Below, piece after piece: positions 1 through 13,194 of a DNA stretch of 64,000 nt. The DNA is from Anoplopoma fimbria (taxonomy: Eukaryota > Chordata > Actinopteri > Perciformes > Anoplopomatidae), in contig NC_072472.1 of NCBI RefSeq assembly GCF_027596085.1, forward strand, positions 21,905,552 to 21,969,551, given 5' to 3'. The first letter of the stretch is position 1; every line of letters starts with the position of its first letter. The notes under the pieces were generated by a model. The model was not told where the DNA came from. It did no database searches and saw only the letters and a list, made by a program, of their open reading frames with translations. A program made the position numbers and the translations under genes.

Positions 1-231
1 AGTGGCTGGGCGGCCGGTGTGGCAGGCGAGAGAGAGAGAGAGAGAAAGGGAGAGAGAGGAGAGCAAGGGTTACATCAAGGCTGCTCCCTGGACCGTGCAA
101 ACAAGTCTAGACCGGTGACCTGTTCAATGGCTCCTTTTGAGGAGCGGGGCAAGTTCGGTCAGAGCGAGGAGAAAGGCGGCCGCAGCCTCTTTTCACTGGC
201 GAAGCCGCTCACAGCCTGCGATCGACAGGAG
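1..231 (+). ncRNA. Candidate 5' exon ending in a strong donor (left end cut by window)
   Basis: The first 231 bases are GC-rich with a purine (GA)n stretch at 26-60. They end at a good donor, CAGGAG|GTAAGG, with GT at 232-233. Downstream sequence becomes T-rich and AT-rich. A frame starting at 19 runs through the donor and encodes a Glu/Arg-rich stretch with no recognisable domain, so I do not call it coding. It could be an early exon of the miRNA host transcript or belong to an unrelated transcript. No acceptor can be seen because the window begins here. Confidence 0.22.
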
Positions 232-1029
232 GTAAGGAGGGCCGGGAGGGCAGGCATCTGCTTCCATGGTTACGGGCCGTGGTATGGGGACCCTACCATT
301 GAGGGAGCTCCGTTCTCATGCTCCCACAGAGGCAATGTCACGCATTTAAAAAAAACAAAAAAAAAAACGCATCAGGCCGGGTGCGAGGAGGACCACATCC
401 ACCGGCGGCAGAGTCGCTCTTTGAGAGGGGGGAAATAAAATGATGGCACGTCAGTCAGAAGAGGAGGGGAAGAATGAGAAAAAAGGGGGGAGCGCTTTGG
501 GATGGGGGGGCGGCAGCATGTGCTCGGGGAAAGAAAGAAATGCGTCACATGATCGCTCAAAATCCTAATTCAAAGTAAGATGTTTGTTTGTTTTGTTTTT
601 CTGGCGAGCTGCAACAATGTTCTCCAATCTAATGGGTGTTCATTTTATCTGCTTTGAAATTGTGTTGTTGCGTGGAAGTCGGCGGCACGGATGATTTATC
701 GTCGGAGGGAGCAAAGGTCAAGGTTTATGTGGTGAACTCCTTTGTTGAGAGGCAGATCTTAATGAGGATTCTCTCCAAACAGCAACCTCCACACGAGGAA
801 GGAGCCGATGGATGGGATCCCTTTTTACTGGAATTTCTTCTTTAACATTTATTTTCTTTTTACAAGTATTTTTAAAGTCCGATCATTTGTAGCAAACCGT
901 TGACTGCTTTAATAACAGAGTGCATGTGAGAGGCTTTGGATTGAAAATCTGTCGAATGTGAGGAGTCACATCTGTCTGTTTGTTTGTTTGTTTGTTGATT
1001 TGTTTGTGTTTGGGCACAAGCTGTGTGTT

Positions 1030-1060
<31 letters not shown>

Positions 1061-1578
1061 GTGCGTTGAGTTGAATGGATGCTTTGGGCTTTCTTTTTTT
1101 TCTCTCTCCGTGAAGGAGGGGTGTGTTGGAACGTTGAATTTGGTCATGCAGCTGACGCTTTACCCCCTAACACACTCACAAACAGAGCGGACAGATGGCC
1201 GGCCCTCAGGAAGGGCTCGGGGCGTCGGATTTGCTCTCAGACCGTGGGAAAGTCTCTGGCTGACTTCACCTGCTCGGGGGAGCTGATGTGACTGGATTAA
1301 AACGGCAATAGAAAGAAGTGAAAAGGCCAAAGCTAACGCGGACAACGGCGCATACATGGCTTTGTGCGGGCGCAAGCGTTTTCTCATATTTGTTTAAGGG
1401 TGCAAATGGAGAGGAGACGTTTGAATTTTAAAGAACAGCAAACATACATTACTGTTTTCTTAGCGGGTGCAAAGGGAGACAGGGTGGATGGGTTCACTAT
1501 ATTTTTTGCATGTGTCTTTGTAATCCTAATTGGAACCAGTTGATCCCCAGCTTGTTGGGACATTAGACATGATGCTTG

Positions 1579-1609
<31 letters not shown>

Positions 1610-2940
1610 GCTTTTGATTATCTCCGTCTCAGAGAGACTGCCATGTGCACGCTTTGATTTATTGTTATTAAAAAAGAATGGGGCCGTTTGTCAGGCTTTC
1701 ATCTGATTGATGCCGAGACGCATGTACACTTCAGATTCATGCTCATAAGAAACCAAGGGCCTCACATTTACGGCAATGGCTCGTTAATTATCAGTTTGGG
1801 AGTGCAGTGAAATGAGGTGGATTACTTGTTGTGTTTTTCGCTCGTTTCATTAAGGGTGTGGATGTTGGAATTCATGAAGACGCCACTCAAAGGCGAGCTG
1901 ACAACCATACAAATGAACGATCAGAAAACAAAATCACTGTCATAACTAGGGTGAGGATCAGTGTAGGGTGCAGTCCAGACCCGTGCTGCAGCTCTTGATT
2001 CCCCTCTGTGATCTGAAGCACCATCACCTGCACTGATGATACATCAGTTCATATTCTGCATCAGATATTATTTTTGCTGTAACCACGCCAGTAAACTCAT
2101 CTTTACCATTTTGAGGAAGGCATCTGTCAGATAATTATCCAGCTGATTTTCTCTCACCAGAAATGTAATTTTTTTGTGGTTCTTTTGGATTTTTCTCTCT
2201 TATTTAACTCTGGCACCTGGGAAAATACAGAAAATAAATTTGACAAGCGTCTTTTGTGCGCCGCCAAATAATTGCATAGCTGTCATGTTTATGACACCGG
2301 CCCGTGGCGTCTGTAAATGTGGACTCCCATCCACAAAGAATCCCTGATTGCCTAGCGCCAGGCTCTCAATGAAATACTCCATTGCAGTTTGGCTACAAAA
2401 AGGCATTATCTTTCATACAACTAGAGTGCATGAGAGTTCAATTTGGGTACGAGTCAAGTGCTCTCCATCCGAGAAGGGTGTGTGTGTGTTGTAGGGTGGA
2501 GGGGGCTAATCAAATGTGGCTATGCGCAGAGCAGTGCACAGTCGGTGTTTGACAAGAAATGTGAACTTGACTCTGCAGCGCTGAAGAGGACCCCTTCAGG
2601 ACTTTTAAGGTTTATATGCTCTTCAGATTCAGAGAAAGCTGCCTGCTTTCTGGGAATGATTTGCACCGCGGGGATTAGATCATACAGTTGTACATTTGAT
2701 ATTCATTCGCACCACATTCCCCACCAGAGCGGTGACGACATGGCCATGTCAACACGAATTTAGATGACATCGTTGTTTCCTTCTCCTTTTTTTTATTCTT
2801 CCTCTTTTTCTCTCAGCTCTGAAGGTGTTTCTAGCACTCAAACTGATACGATGCGCCAACTTCTTTTCCGCGTGAGTTCATCTCACAAACGGGAACCATA
2901 CAAAATTATAATTTTTTTGTAAGACTGCAGAGCTGCAGAC
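232..2940. other. Non-coding, mostly unique DNA
   Basis: No gene is seen. Contents are short TG runs at 1023-1063, the TC tract at 1583, and a unique stretch at 1680-2410 whose balanced, non-repetitive composition with TAATTA/ATTA motifs could mark a conserved regulatory element. Confidence 0.5.
1583..1609 (+). repeat. (TC)13 microsatellite
   Basis: 27 bp of TC. Nothing else is recognisable nearby. Confidence 0.95.
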
Positions 2941-2962
2941 GAGGCTCAGCCAGTGGACTCTA

Positions 2963-3045
2963 ATTGGCTCACTGGAGCTCGCCCCCCCGCTCGCTCACAC
3001 ACTCTTTATATATAAATACACACTCGGAGACATTTTGTGCTCTGG
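2963..3045 (+). promoter_or_regulatory. Candidate TATA/CCAAT core promoter
   Basis: An inverted CCAAT box (ATTGG, 2963-2967) lies about 42 bp before a TATA-like element (ttatatataaata, about 3007-3018). A C-rich stretch lies between them. This is the usual spacing of CCAAT near -75 and TATA near -30, which predicts a start near 3040-3045. It faces the miRNA cluster and could drive a 5' form of its host RNA. Sequence pattern only. Confidence 0.25.
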
Positions 3046-3471
3046 CCTCACTGACCCGCTCACATCGTGCTTTATTTTTACAGCGGTAATTTGCCATTTG
3101 GCGCGATGGTTTGGTTTCAGAGGCCCACGTCATTAATCACAGAGGGCATTACTGCGATGTAATTACACTTTCTCTGAGCGTACTCGCAGCGTTTTTCCCG
3201 CGTGCACGCCCTCTGTCTCCGTCCATAATACACACACGGGTCGGGACGTAGAAATGCCTTCTTTATATCGCTGAAATACTGCACACCAGGGAGCATCTAG
3301 GGAGTCGTAAGAGGTATGAAGTCCTCATATAAAATGCAAACGTCGATACCCTTATTAATGTGTTAACAACAGACGGTCTCCTGAAGGACGTCGCTTCAAG
3401 AGGTGTTGGACGAGAAATTAAGACAAGAGTTGGCAATAGTTGAAACCGCAAACACCCCAGGAAGCTAATGA

Positions 3472-3587
<116 letters not shown>

Positions 3588-3589
3588 TT

Positions 3590-6229
3590 GGAGTCAGTGG
3601 CAGTGCTGTGTAACCCCTTTAAGATCATTATTCCGCACAAAATGCACCCCTGGGGTGTGTGACACATTTGTGAATGGCTCCTTCCACAGGATTTAACGGG
3701 TTAACAGCAGACAAAGGGAGCTGGGACCATGTAGCCCAGCAGGGAGACCCCAGTGGAAACATCAGGCTGCATCCTAAGCCCCCAATCCCCCCCCCCCCAC
3801 CACCACCACCACCACTCCCGCTCCTTTCCGTCCAGATTGTGACTGACTGACGTGTGTTCTCCGCGAGGCTGCGCGGCTTTTGGGGACAGGAGCAGCCACA
3901 TGTTTTCATCTGGAGCGCATCTCTGCAGAATCTCTCACACACACACACCTCAAGGCCATGTGAGGATATGTCACGCTGTTGTACAAGACAAATGCTTTAA
4001 TTCCGAATGGATGGACATGGACTTTGGATGGATGCCTTGTTTTATTGTCTTGACCAGCTGCATGTGATTTCATGCTGTAAGCCCTGATCATACATACATA
4101 GAAGTCTCACACAGTGCGGGTCTGCTGGTGGGTCTGGCTGTGTGCTGCAGATCATAGAGGCCTAGCAGAATTAATCCAGTACATAGTGCAGTGTTCCACT
4201 AATATTTGGAGCATTTCTTTTGTCTTTGTTATGTTTATTTGAAAAAGTACGACATATTTTAACTTTCTTTATAAGTGTCAGAAGTAGTTTAGTACCCAGC
4301 AACCCACTGTAAATTCCACTATTCTGTGTTGTAAAAAAGAATAATAGCGAGTTATTTATGAAATCAAAATGGGCTTCTGCTTATTTCAACCCAATAAATC
4401 CTATAATTCAAGCAGATTCTTATTCAAACGTAATGCATTCCATCCAATTCAAAGGGGCTTTATTGGGTTTAAGAATAAAGTTGACAAGGCATCAACATTC
4501 AATTTGTCGAAATATGTGGATAGTGCACAATAAAAAAAAGAAAATATGTGTAAGAAGGCATTTTGAATGCTAAGCAAGTCTTTACTTCCATTCCTCTTTT
4601 TGTGCATAGAAATAATACGGTTCTTCCTGGGTGAAGGGCAGTTTTTACAAATCAAACATTAAACAGAATGGTTGTGGGTGATACTCTCTAAACAACAAAC
4701 GGGATAATTCTAACATGACCAGATAAAACAACATCATAATTACAGTTCCAAACTCCTTTTCTTGTAAAGTTTCATAGTTGAGATATTGATAGGTTATAGA
4801 TTAGCACTCATACTGCCAGGTTAGGGTTTGATTTCCTCTTTGAAACTGTGCAGCCTGGTTTCCTAAAATTCACATTCCCTTACAATGACACTGAATTATT
4901 AATTACGTTCTGGGGGGGGAAAATACTCTACAGGGTCACGTTTGTTTTTGACGTATCATAAATCATGTTCTAGTGATAGTGAGTGTAAGTCCACTTATCT
5001 TGGAGATTGTGGTTGATGGTTGGGTCAAACAAACACAGGAGACCTCTGTTAGTGTCCAATCTGAAATACAAAAGTTAACCTTAACTTTTCCAACATTAAT
5101 CATGTGTTTAAAACTGAGACTTTAATACGGGGAGAAAACATTTCACTCAAAACATCATACATGGTTATTTGTATGCGAACATCATTTTGTAGGAGAGGGA
5201 TTGAGCTGTGGGTCCAACCTTTACGAAAACATACCTGGGGTGTTAGGTCTTTTTCAAGAGTTGATGATGTTTTCTGATGTAAAACTAATGATAAAACTAA
5301 CCATGAAACAGTTAGGGTCAGGATTTAGACTGTTCTTTTGACTTAAGGTAATCTCATATGTTTAGTTGAAAAAATGCCAAAATTATAAAAGCTATATTGT
5401 TCATTTTAATGGATGGTAATGTTGCCTATAGGATTATTAACACATCTGACGATCTTACCAGGATTGGGCTTCATGAAACGACCCATTCTGTTGTTTGACC
5501 TCACTGAAATCGAAGCATAGCCCCTTGGACGTCCTCAGAATCCAGAGCGTGTTCCCAGACCCGCTCAGACAGTGCTCAGGAAGTCAATTACAAGCTAATT
5601 GGGGTTTTCATTGGAATGCAGCGCTGACTCACCTGCTGATTTACCTGTGAGTCCCCTGCTTTATTAGCCACAATAAGACACACTCTTCTCATTCTAGTCG
5701 TCAACTGTGAGCATAAAGGCACCTGAGCTTGAATAGCCGTTTAAAAATCATCAAATAATAATACATCTATTGCTTATGAGTTTTAGCTTATTGAATGGTA
5801 CCTCATAATTGTGTCTGATTGTTTTGCAAGAGCCTAATTAAAAACTGGAATCAGCAATCATTTTTCCCATAGTCCTACCCTAATTCAAGTCATTTCCAGT
5901 GTTCTCCATCCTATTGTCAGCCGATTGCTTTGATAATGAGAGGTTGCGCAGAGGGATTATCTTTTTTCAGAAAGCATTTGGGGGGACGCCCAGAGAAAAG
6001 GTATCATTATGATAACTGCCTGCCTTCCCTGCCTCCTCAATGTGAAGTCGTCCTTAATGTAGTCGATTGCGGTCCGCTCCTCTTGGAGATCCTCTCTGAA
6101 ATGTGCACACCTGTCGCTAAGATCTCATGGCAGAGAGAAGCAGGAAACGGTCCTTTTGTTTGGCAACGTTACGGATGTGTGCTATAACTGGAACACAGAA
6201 GTGAATGTGTGCTGATTCCTTCCTAACGC
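3590..6229. other. Non-coding DNA
   Basis: No gene is seen. A C10/(CCA)n tract lies at 3788-3814. The stretch 'ccaattcaaaggggctttat' at 4443 resembles a common fish repeat. The rest is AT-rich and featureless. Confidence 0.5.
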
Positions 6230-7870
6230 CAGACACTGCAGGCAAAAACACTGTTCTTCATGCACTGGTCTATTTACAAATTCGGGGCTTTTTTGCTTCC
6301 ATAACATGGGGAAAAAAAACACCCAGAATATTTACTACTTTTTCTCTTTGAGTCTGTAGATTTCTCCTAAATTCACCAAAAGTTTCCATTAGATAATGCC
6401 TGATTTGCATATTAAAACATAATATTTCATAACATTTGTAATACAAAAAATATTTGTCTCAATTTAAGTAATCAACTGGGCAAGTTTCATTCTGATATCA
6501 ATAAGCTACATTTTCTTTTACCGTATCCACCTAGTGTCTTCAAAATGTTTTTTGTTTTTTCTCAGACTCTATTTATATATCATTCTTGATTTATACGACA
6601 TTTTCTTGATGGAGTGATACAAAGAGATATCCAAAATCATCAGTAAAAACCTTTGACTCTAAAATCTCAACAACATTAAACAAGGATTTTGAACCTGGCG
6701 TTATCCAGTGTTCACATCTCTGATTTGTTAATGTATGGTAATTAACACATATTTAATAATAAGATAATGCCTCATCTGCTAATTTAAACATAAACGTATA
6801 GAAAACTACTATTAGAACCAAAAATTGCCCTCATAAAGTAATTAGCTAGGGAATTTTTATGGCGATATCTATTAGTTCAATGTTTTACACTATTAACCTG
6901 TAGTGTCTCCCCTCAAATAACCATCAAGATGAATCAATCAATCTTTTTTTAATAACTTGAATGAAAAATATTTAAGTACACATTTTAGGAGATAGTAAAA
7001 TATATCATAATTCAGTGTTTTGAATGAGTTGTGTTTCTGAGCTCCTTCAGTTTGAGCTCACTTGCTGTGTATCCTCTCCTGATTCATTATGGATATTTTC
7101 ATCTAAAATGAATTAATAGCAGTAATACACTTCTCTGCTACAGCCTCCAGATTAAATGTTTTACCTTTTCTTTGCGATAATGTCAAAAGCATGTCAGTGA
7201 TCTCCACAAGCATCTCCTCTGATGGCAGACCGTGTGAATAACAGCAAGTTCAAATTTAAAACCAGGCATCTAAATACTCACATGAACATATGTTGATCAG
7301 ATAAGCTCTTCTGTCTCTTTGAATTCTATTGTATAGTCAAGTCTGGTTTTAGGTGTAACATTGAAAATGATAATATTTAGGCGCCTTAAAACAACAGGGA
7401 GCTACTTCTAAGAACCTAAACACGTAGGCAGATCCTGAAGTATTCTGTGTTTTTAAGCAGAGACACCGCAGTAAAAACACTGTTCTTCATGTACTTGTCC
7501 ATTTAGAGATTTTGTCTTCTTTAAGACAAGTGGAAAGAACACAAATGTAGTTTATTTTACTAGATTTCTTTTTAAAATTCCCTTTGTAAAAAAACATTTG
7601 ACTCCAATATTCATCAAAATAAAAAGATTATTTTGAACTTGGCTTTAGCCAATGTTCAGATTTCTCTTCACATTTCACACATTTGATAGGATATTGCCTC
7701 ATTTAAATATTTAAACATACATTTTAAGATAACTTATTATAAGAAAAACAATTGTAGAATTGAAGTAATCAACAGGGGAAGTGTGGTGATATCTACTAGT
7801 TAAAATCTTTGAACCGATTCACCTGGGGTTCCTTAAAATGTATTAAAGGCCTTTTTCTCAAAATGAATCT
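6230..7870. repeat. Three degenerate copies of an AT-rich unit
   Basis: Matching blocks recur in order. 'aaaaacactgttcttcatg' plus 'ctatttacaaatt' occurs at about 6246 and again at about 7473. 'ttttgaacctggcgttatcc' occurs at about 6687 and, with changes, at about 7633. 'taatgcct..ttaaacata' occurs near 6395, 6765 and 7695. 'agtaatcaac..gg.a' followed by 'gatatct' occurs near 6465, 6838 and 7764. The three copies are partial and diverged, so the array is old. No protein frame is visible. Confidence 0.6.
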
Positions 7871-10800
7871 TTTCTCATACTCTGAGCCAGAAATATTTCC
7901 CTTCCAGCCATGAAACTACACTGGATCACACAAAGACATTAGATATATTGACTGAGCTTCATCACTGGTCTCTGTAGTGTCTTTGGGTCTGTACAGCGGC
8001 TGTGTAATACATTTGATTTCAGCACAATGCAAACCTTATCTCTGCAAAGTGCTAATTCCATCACTATGTAAATGCCAGACGGAGCCTTTCATTTCTCCAT
8101 TGTCTTCGTCGTATTGCCTGAGCTGCCTGATGGGAGACGGCGGTAATTAAAAACACAAGGCCACGGGTCACGAGGCGAGCCCAACGCACAAACAAAAGGC
8201 TCTACGGGGCCAAGGTGTCGCGCCGTCCAAATCCATTTTAGCTGTCGTCTGAATTAATTTGAAAATGCTCAGGTCAATTAAGAAGATGCATTCCTCCGGC
8301 TGCGTGTAATGTCATATTCATTGATCCTTTATGCGCTCATGTGTAGGATACATTTATGTTTCTGAAACTCCGCCGTTTGGAATTCATTAGGTATTGATCC
8401 CCTTTTAGCGAAGCACGGTCTGATGGCTGCCTCTGTCTGGAGCCAGCTTATCAATTCAGATGCCCTTTAACTGGGTTATTGTTGTGCATCAACATTTCAT
8501 ACCCCGGCAAAAAGCATACATCTCCAAGGTGTCTGGATGCAGCATCTCCTTTCATGCTTAGTGAAAGAAAAGAACCGGCTTCTCCTGCATGTTTTTTTTT
8601 TTTTTTTATCATGCCATGCATCCTCATTCGGAGTTTGCTCGAGGTTTGGTTGTCTCTGCACAACCTCCTTCCTCTCCCTCACCACGCTCACTGTCTGATT
8701 CCTCAGCTGTCCCTCCCCACGTGCGCCGATTGGCTGCCGTTCATTCAGCTGCGGCCAATGAGCCTCTGCGAAAAAATCTCAGTGTTTAGTCTGGTGCTAG
8801 GCAGCAGGATCAACAGACAGGTGGGTCGGGCAAAGTCATCGGCCCCGGCTGGCTGCAAGGCAAAAAAATTAAATAAATACTCTGTTAGCTTTTTAAAGCA
8901 ACACCGCAGCCTGGGTTTACGAGTCACAAAGCAGCATTTCTGTCATCTCAAACCGTTTTAGTCAATATTTGTAGGCATCAACATCTCGCCTCTGAAGCCT
9001 GAATGCTGGGACGCTTCACTTGACAGAAAGAACAAAGAGCTGCTCCTGTGTTTTAGTGCGTTTTTGTATTTTATTGAACTGTTTCCACAAAGATGCTCTG
9101 GGTTGCATTACAAGTAGATTTAAAAAATGAATGTTAATGCTACAACGTAACCGATTTGATTCTTGCCTGTAAGTGTCCTGACTCTCTTGCTTCTCGTTTT
9201 CTTTTGGCACCTACTTGTTCATGTTGACAAATCATATTTGTCCCAGTACTGAAGGATTTGTTTTTTCCACGCCTGAGATCACTGCTTGTTAACTCCGATC
9301 AAACTAGGCAGCACTGAGCAAATATGAATCAAGATGATGTCACTGTATAGGTTATTTATGGCCTCAAATGTTTTCAGAAGCATACTGTAGCTGTAAAATG
9401 AGACGGTTTGATCCGGCTGATAGGCGGAGCAAACCGGCGTACCAGTCACAAACTTTCTAATTTAAGAGCCAAAAGTACACTCATAGGAGCCCTGTCTCAT
9501 GTACTACTGTCGGGATATAGTGACAGTTTGAGCAATAGGACAAATACATATTTGTATTAAAGTTGCCATCTGTAGCTTTTACAGGGCGTTGATTAAAAGC
9601 TACCACAGTAGCTTTTTCATATGTGTGCACATCTGATATGTGTTTGGCGTCCACCTCTATTGTCCCCTCCCCCACAGACTATAGATTTTTCACATCTACC
9701 AGCTTGAGAAGTCCGTCTGATTGTCCCACCCCTGTCTGGTGTGCAATGGTAAATCCTGTCCTCAGGGGAGGTGTTTTGAACCCATCCACCCCCACCCATT
9801 CCCATTTGAACTTTGACCCTTGCCTCCTGCCTCTCAGGATATGAAATGACCCTCTCAGTGGGAGAACTGTTTTTTTGTTCAATGTTAGCTATGTGATCGT
9901 GATGACAAGTTGTGTCTTTAGACAATGAGGATGTCTCTTAAGTGGACTCTCTACATAATGTACTATTGTGTTACATGAAATATAGATATGGATTGGTGGT
10001 TACTCACTCCTCTCAGCCAGTCATAACACCGGTCTCATGGATTTAATAAACAAATGTGCCAACCGTGGATTGTGACCGAAATGACAAATCAACGGCAAGT
10101 CCAGAGCACTTCCTCCAAGTCAAGAATCATTGGAGAGGTGCAGAGGGCTAGTGTTAGCAGCTAAGATTATAATCAACATAACGTGCACCCATCTCCAAAC
10201 GTTTTGTGCCTCTCCTGCATGAAAAAAAAAAGAAGAGAGAATTGTCTCCGCTTGTCACAGCCACCACACCAGTCTGTGGTCAACAACATTAGCTGTAATG
10301 GATTTTAAATGAATATGGTCTATGCACTGATTGTGCATGATTGCATATAATTTATTGTCTTGTCTAACCATTGTTCACATTCAGTTTTTTTAATCAGCCA
10401 TACCAGTACACACACAACATTCTGTTTTGAGTTTGCATATCTAGCAACAGCTGAAAGTCTTCCTTTACTGAGGTCTTTTACTGAAAGCCTTTCCACAACA
10501 AGTGCGTATTCTTGTATGCATTTTTTGTTATCCGTCACCTGATAAAAAACTTTACACACAGCAACCTTACACGCTGATTCTTATGCATTGTATTATTCTG
10601 TTTGTTGCGAAAAATTGGCAGTAGGAGACATAAAGTAATTAATAACGTGAGTGCAAGGGATAGTGCTTCTACCAATACTAATGAATAAATGACATTAGCA
10701 AGAAGCTAACATTTAGCTGCCTCAAGCACAGCCACTACTGTCCAACCTTTCCTACATCCTTTGATTTGCAATCATCCCTAATTCCAAGCTGTTCTGAAAT

Positions 10801-11036
10801 CCCCAATTAATAAATCAATTAAATTACCCATTTCTGTGTTCTTTACCTTGTTTGTCGTAAAGAGATTTGTGCAAGCAGACAAAGTTAATCCACTTGTCAG
10901 ATGACATTTTGATGATGACGTTTGCATGTACGGTGGCTCTGAGTGGTCAAACATCTCTGCTGTATGAAAAAAAAACTGATTCTGAAAACGAAAAAACACA
11001 ACTACTCCAAAATTGGACAAATACTTTTTAGGAACC
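7871..11036. other. Non-coding DNA with a possible regulatory block
   Basis: No gene is seen. The 8030-8460 stretch is unique, moderately GC-rich and dense in TAATTA-type motifs. An inverted pair of CCAAT boxes (attggctgccg / gcggccaat) lies at about 8729-8759. Confidence 0.4.
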
Positions 11037-11300
11037 TTTACAGGGTAACCCCGCCCTAAAACATACCCTGCTTTATGGTCTGTTTGACTCTAAATGGACC
11101 ATAATTTACTAAATGAACATCATGCTGTATTGAAGAAGACTTGAAACTAGAGATTGAGACCATAAACTCATGTTTACAATGTTTACTGAGGTAATAAATC
11201 AAGAGAGAAGTAGAGTCATTTTCTCATAGACTTCTATACAACCAGTTGCCTTAATCCATGAAGGTTTAAGGCAATTTGGCAGCAGCTTCATTTTGAGAAA
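11037..11300 (+). repeat. Dispersed repeat (copy 1)
   Basis: 'ccgccctaaaacataccctg' + 'ctttatggtctgtttgactc' opens a block running through 'gagattgagaccataaactc' and 'catagacttctatacaacca'. An inverted fragment of its start lies at 42990-43060. The layout is familiar from many fish genomes. No coding capacity is visible. Confidence 0.6.
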
Positions 11301-11996
11301 ACAAGAAACAAAAAAAATATGAAACAGCCCTTGCGATAGCTCTGGTGCTCCAATCACAAACGTCCTAATTCATTCATGAACGCAGTTCGGCAGATGCACA
11401 ACAGTTCTCAGCGTCACAGGTCCGTGACATTATGCCCGTGTTATTGTCACAAACCACCTTGTATCAGCCACTGTTCTGGCTAAACTGCAGGGGCACACAG
11501 CAAGCAGAAACCCTTTCATCTGCTGTCGACACATGGGAAACTATGGCTCTGATTCGTAGGACAGAGCTTGTCTACTTTAAAATGATCTGTCTTATTCACT
11601 CACTCAGTGAGGAAACGTTGCAATTTAAATGTACAATCACTATAAATCTGATCTACTCCATCTAGTCTGATGGGCTCACGTGGATTTGGATTAATCAAGT
11701 TTTTTAAAATATAAACTTTATTTCACTATTTCGATCAGGAAATACCGTTAGTCATTAGTTCGCCCCGCATCCAGTCTTTTGTGTTGACTCTGTCAAATAT
11801 TTTTTTGCTGGCGTCTGAGCTGAAATCTCAAGCAACTGGCACGCCCACAGAGTTGACTTTGGAAGGCACCGTGCATTCCTGTTGACACCATATTAGCCCC
11901 TACTTTCCCCCACCACCACCACCTCCTCGGTGTGCTGGGCAGCCTGCCAGGTAGAGGTTGCCATGACTCCTAACACAACCCTTCACAGCCCCCCCC

Positions 11997-12002
<6 letters not shown>

Positions 12003-12058
<56 letters not shown>
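12003..12058 (+). repeat. (CA)28 microsatellite
   Basis: Uninterrupted CA for 56 bp, preceded by a C-rich run. Confidence 0.97.
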
Positions 12059-12059
<1 letters not shown>

Positions 12060-12357
12060 CCCAAGAAGGTGCCAGATTTTGGGAGGGGGCAGCCCGGGCT
12101 AAGGTTTTGATTTAGACAAAAGATGTCTTCACAATGTCAGCAGAATACTTACTGGGAATGCTGTGGCTTTCTGGTAGGAAATCATGTGATCTTTCCAGCC
12201 AAGGTTTTGTGATGGTGCCAGGGCGAGAGAGCGAGAGAGAGAAAGGGAGAGGGAGGAAGGGAGGGAGAAAAGGGGGGAAACTTTGAATAATGATGCCAGC
12301 AAATCGTTTTCATCCAGGCTTTTTCTTCTCTTTCTTCCTCTTGTTTGTTTTCTGAAG

Positions 12358-12576
12358 AAAATGGCGGCCAGAGCGTCGCCGAAACTGAACCGCGCATTGT
12401 CATCGGGCTCAGTTTTTTAAGAAGTGCCCCCTCGATCTTTTCATCATTCCTCTCATTACCGAGAATAAAACAACAACAACACCAACAAAAAACAAAGGGT
12501 TGCGGCGCAGCCTGCTCATTGCTCTCTACCAGACATAGACACGATAAATAAATCAGACAGGGTAGTAGAAATCTGG
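12358..12576 (+). ncRNA. Candidate exon of the spliced miRNA host RNA, upstream of mir-99a
   Basis: A long pyrimidine tract (ttttcttctctttcttcctc followed by ttgtttgttttctgaag) ends in AG at 12356-12357. A strong donor, CTGG|GTAAGT, starts at 12577. The 219-nt segment is more GC-rich than its flanks and opens with AAAATGGCGGCC. The ATG at 12360 gives only a short frame that closes after about 19 codons, so the segment looks non-coding. The next acceptor is 550 bp downstream at 13126. These two exons and the following intron carrying mir-99a and let-7c would form the 5' part of a host transcript. This is splice-signal evidence only. The segment could instead be a first exon starting inside this GC-rich block. 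Confidence 0.4.
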
Positions 12577-13126
12577 GTAAGTGGTGTTTTTTTTCTCACT
12601 TCACACTTTCCTTTGTCGCACTGCGGCCATAGGAATATTCCGCTGTTTGCAGGCTCTCTGGCACTGGCACAGTTAATGGTAGCTGACCGTGGCATGCTTC
12701 ATTACACTGGCATCCCTCCCTGCTCCCTGCTCTCTGCTCTCTGCGGTCTTTGGCTAAGCTGAGCCAACCTCCCGCCACAGCCCCAGCGCTGCTGGCCAGG
12801 AACTGCTCTGGCAATTCTGCAGGCCAGTTTGGGGAAAGCAGTCCACATTGAGATTTCTTATTGTTATTATCACGGACTGTGAATTTCATTATCTGGGAAC
12901 TGCTGAGCCGTGTGACGCTCCCAAAAGCTGAGGCGCAGCAACTTAAGAGTGTACAGTCTTTTGTGTTTGAATGTTTCAGTCTGGTTTTGTCAGAACAGTT
13001 ACTGGCATATTTTGTAACTTAATACAAATTTTTCTTCCCCACCATCACACTACTAATTGGTTTCTTATGATAATTTGCTAGTGTTTCATAAAGCATTAAA
13101 ACAACTTTCTTTTTCCTGTTTTTTAG

Positions 13127-13194
13127 AGGGACGAACTCACAATCGACCCTAGGAGACCCCCCCCCCCTCACTGAGCAAGACACTTCCATGAAGG
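13127..13194 (+). ncRNA. Candidate 68-nt exon of the miRNA host RNA, 0.27 kb before mir-99a
   Basis: The acceptor is a near-ideal tract (actttctttttcctgttttt followed by tag) with AG at 13125-13126. The donor is AAGG|GTGAGT at 13195. The 68-nt exon has a C10 run in its middle and stop codons, so it is probably non-coding. Its intron would begin about 270 bp before mir-99a and contain both mir-99a and let-7c. This matches the known intronic placement of these miRNAs in the mammalian MIR99AHG host gene. Identity as host exon is inferred from signals and position. Confidence 0.45.

Noticed and set aside
2200..2406. 68-codon minus-strand frame
   Set aside because: No splice signals or resemblance. 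It is better explained as unique non-coding DNA.
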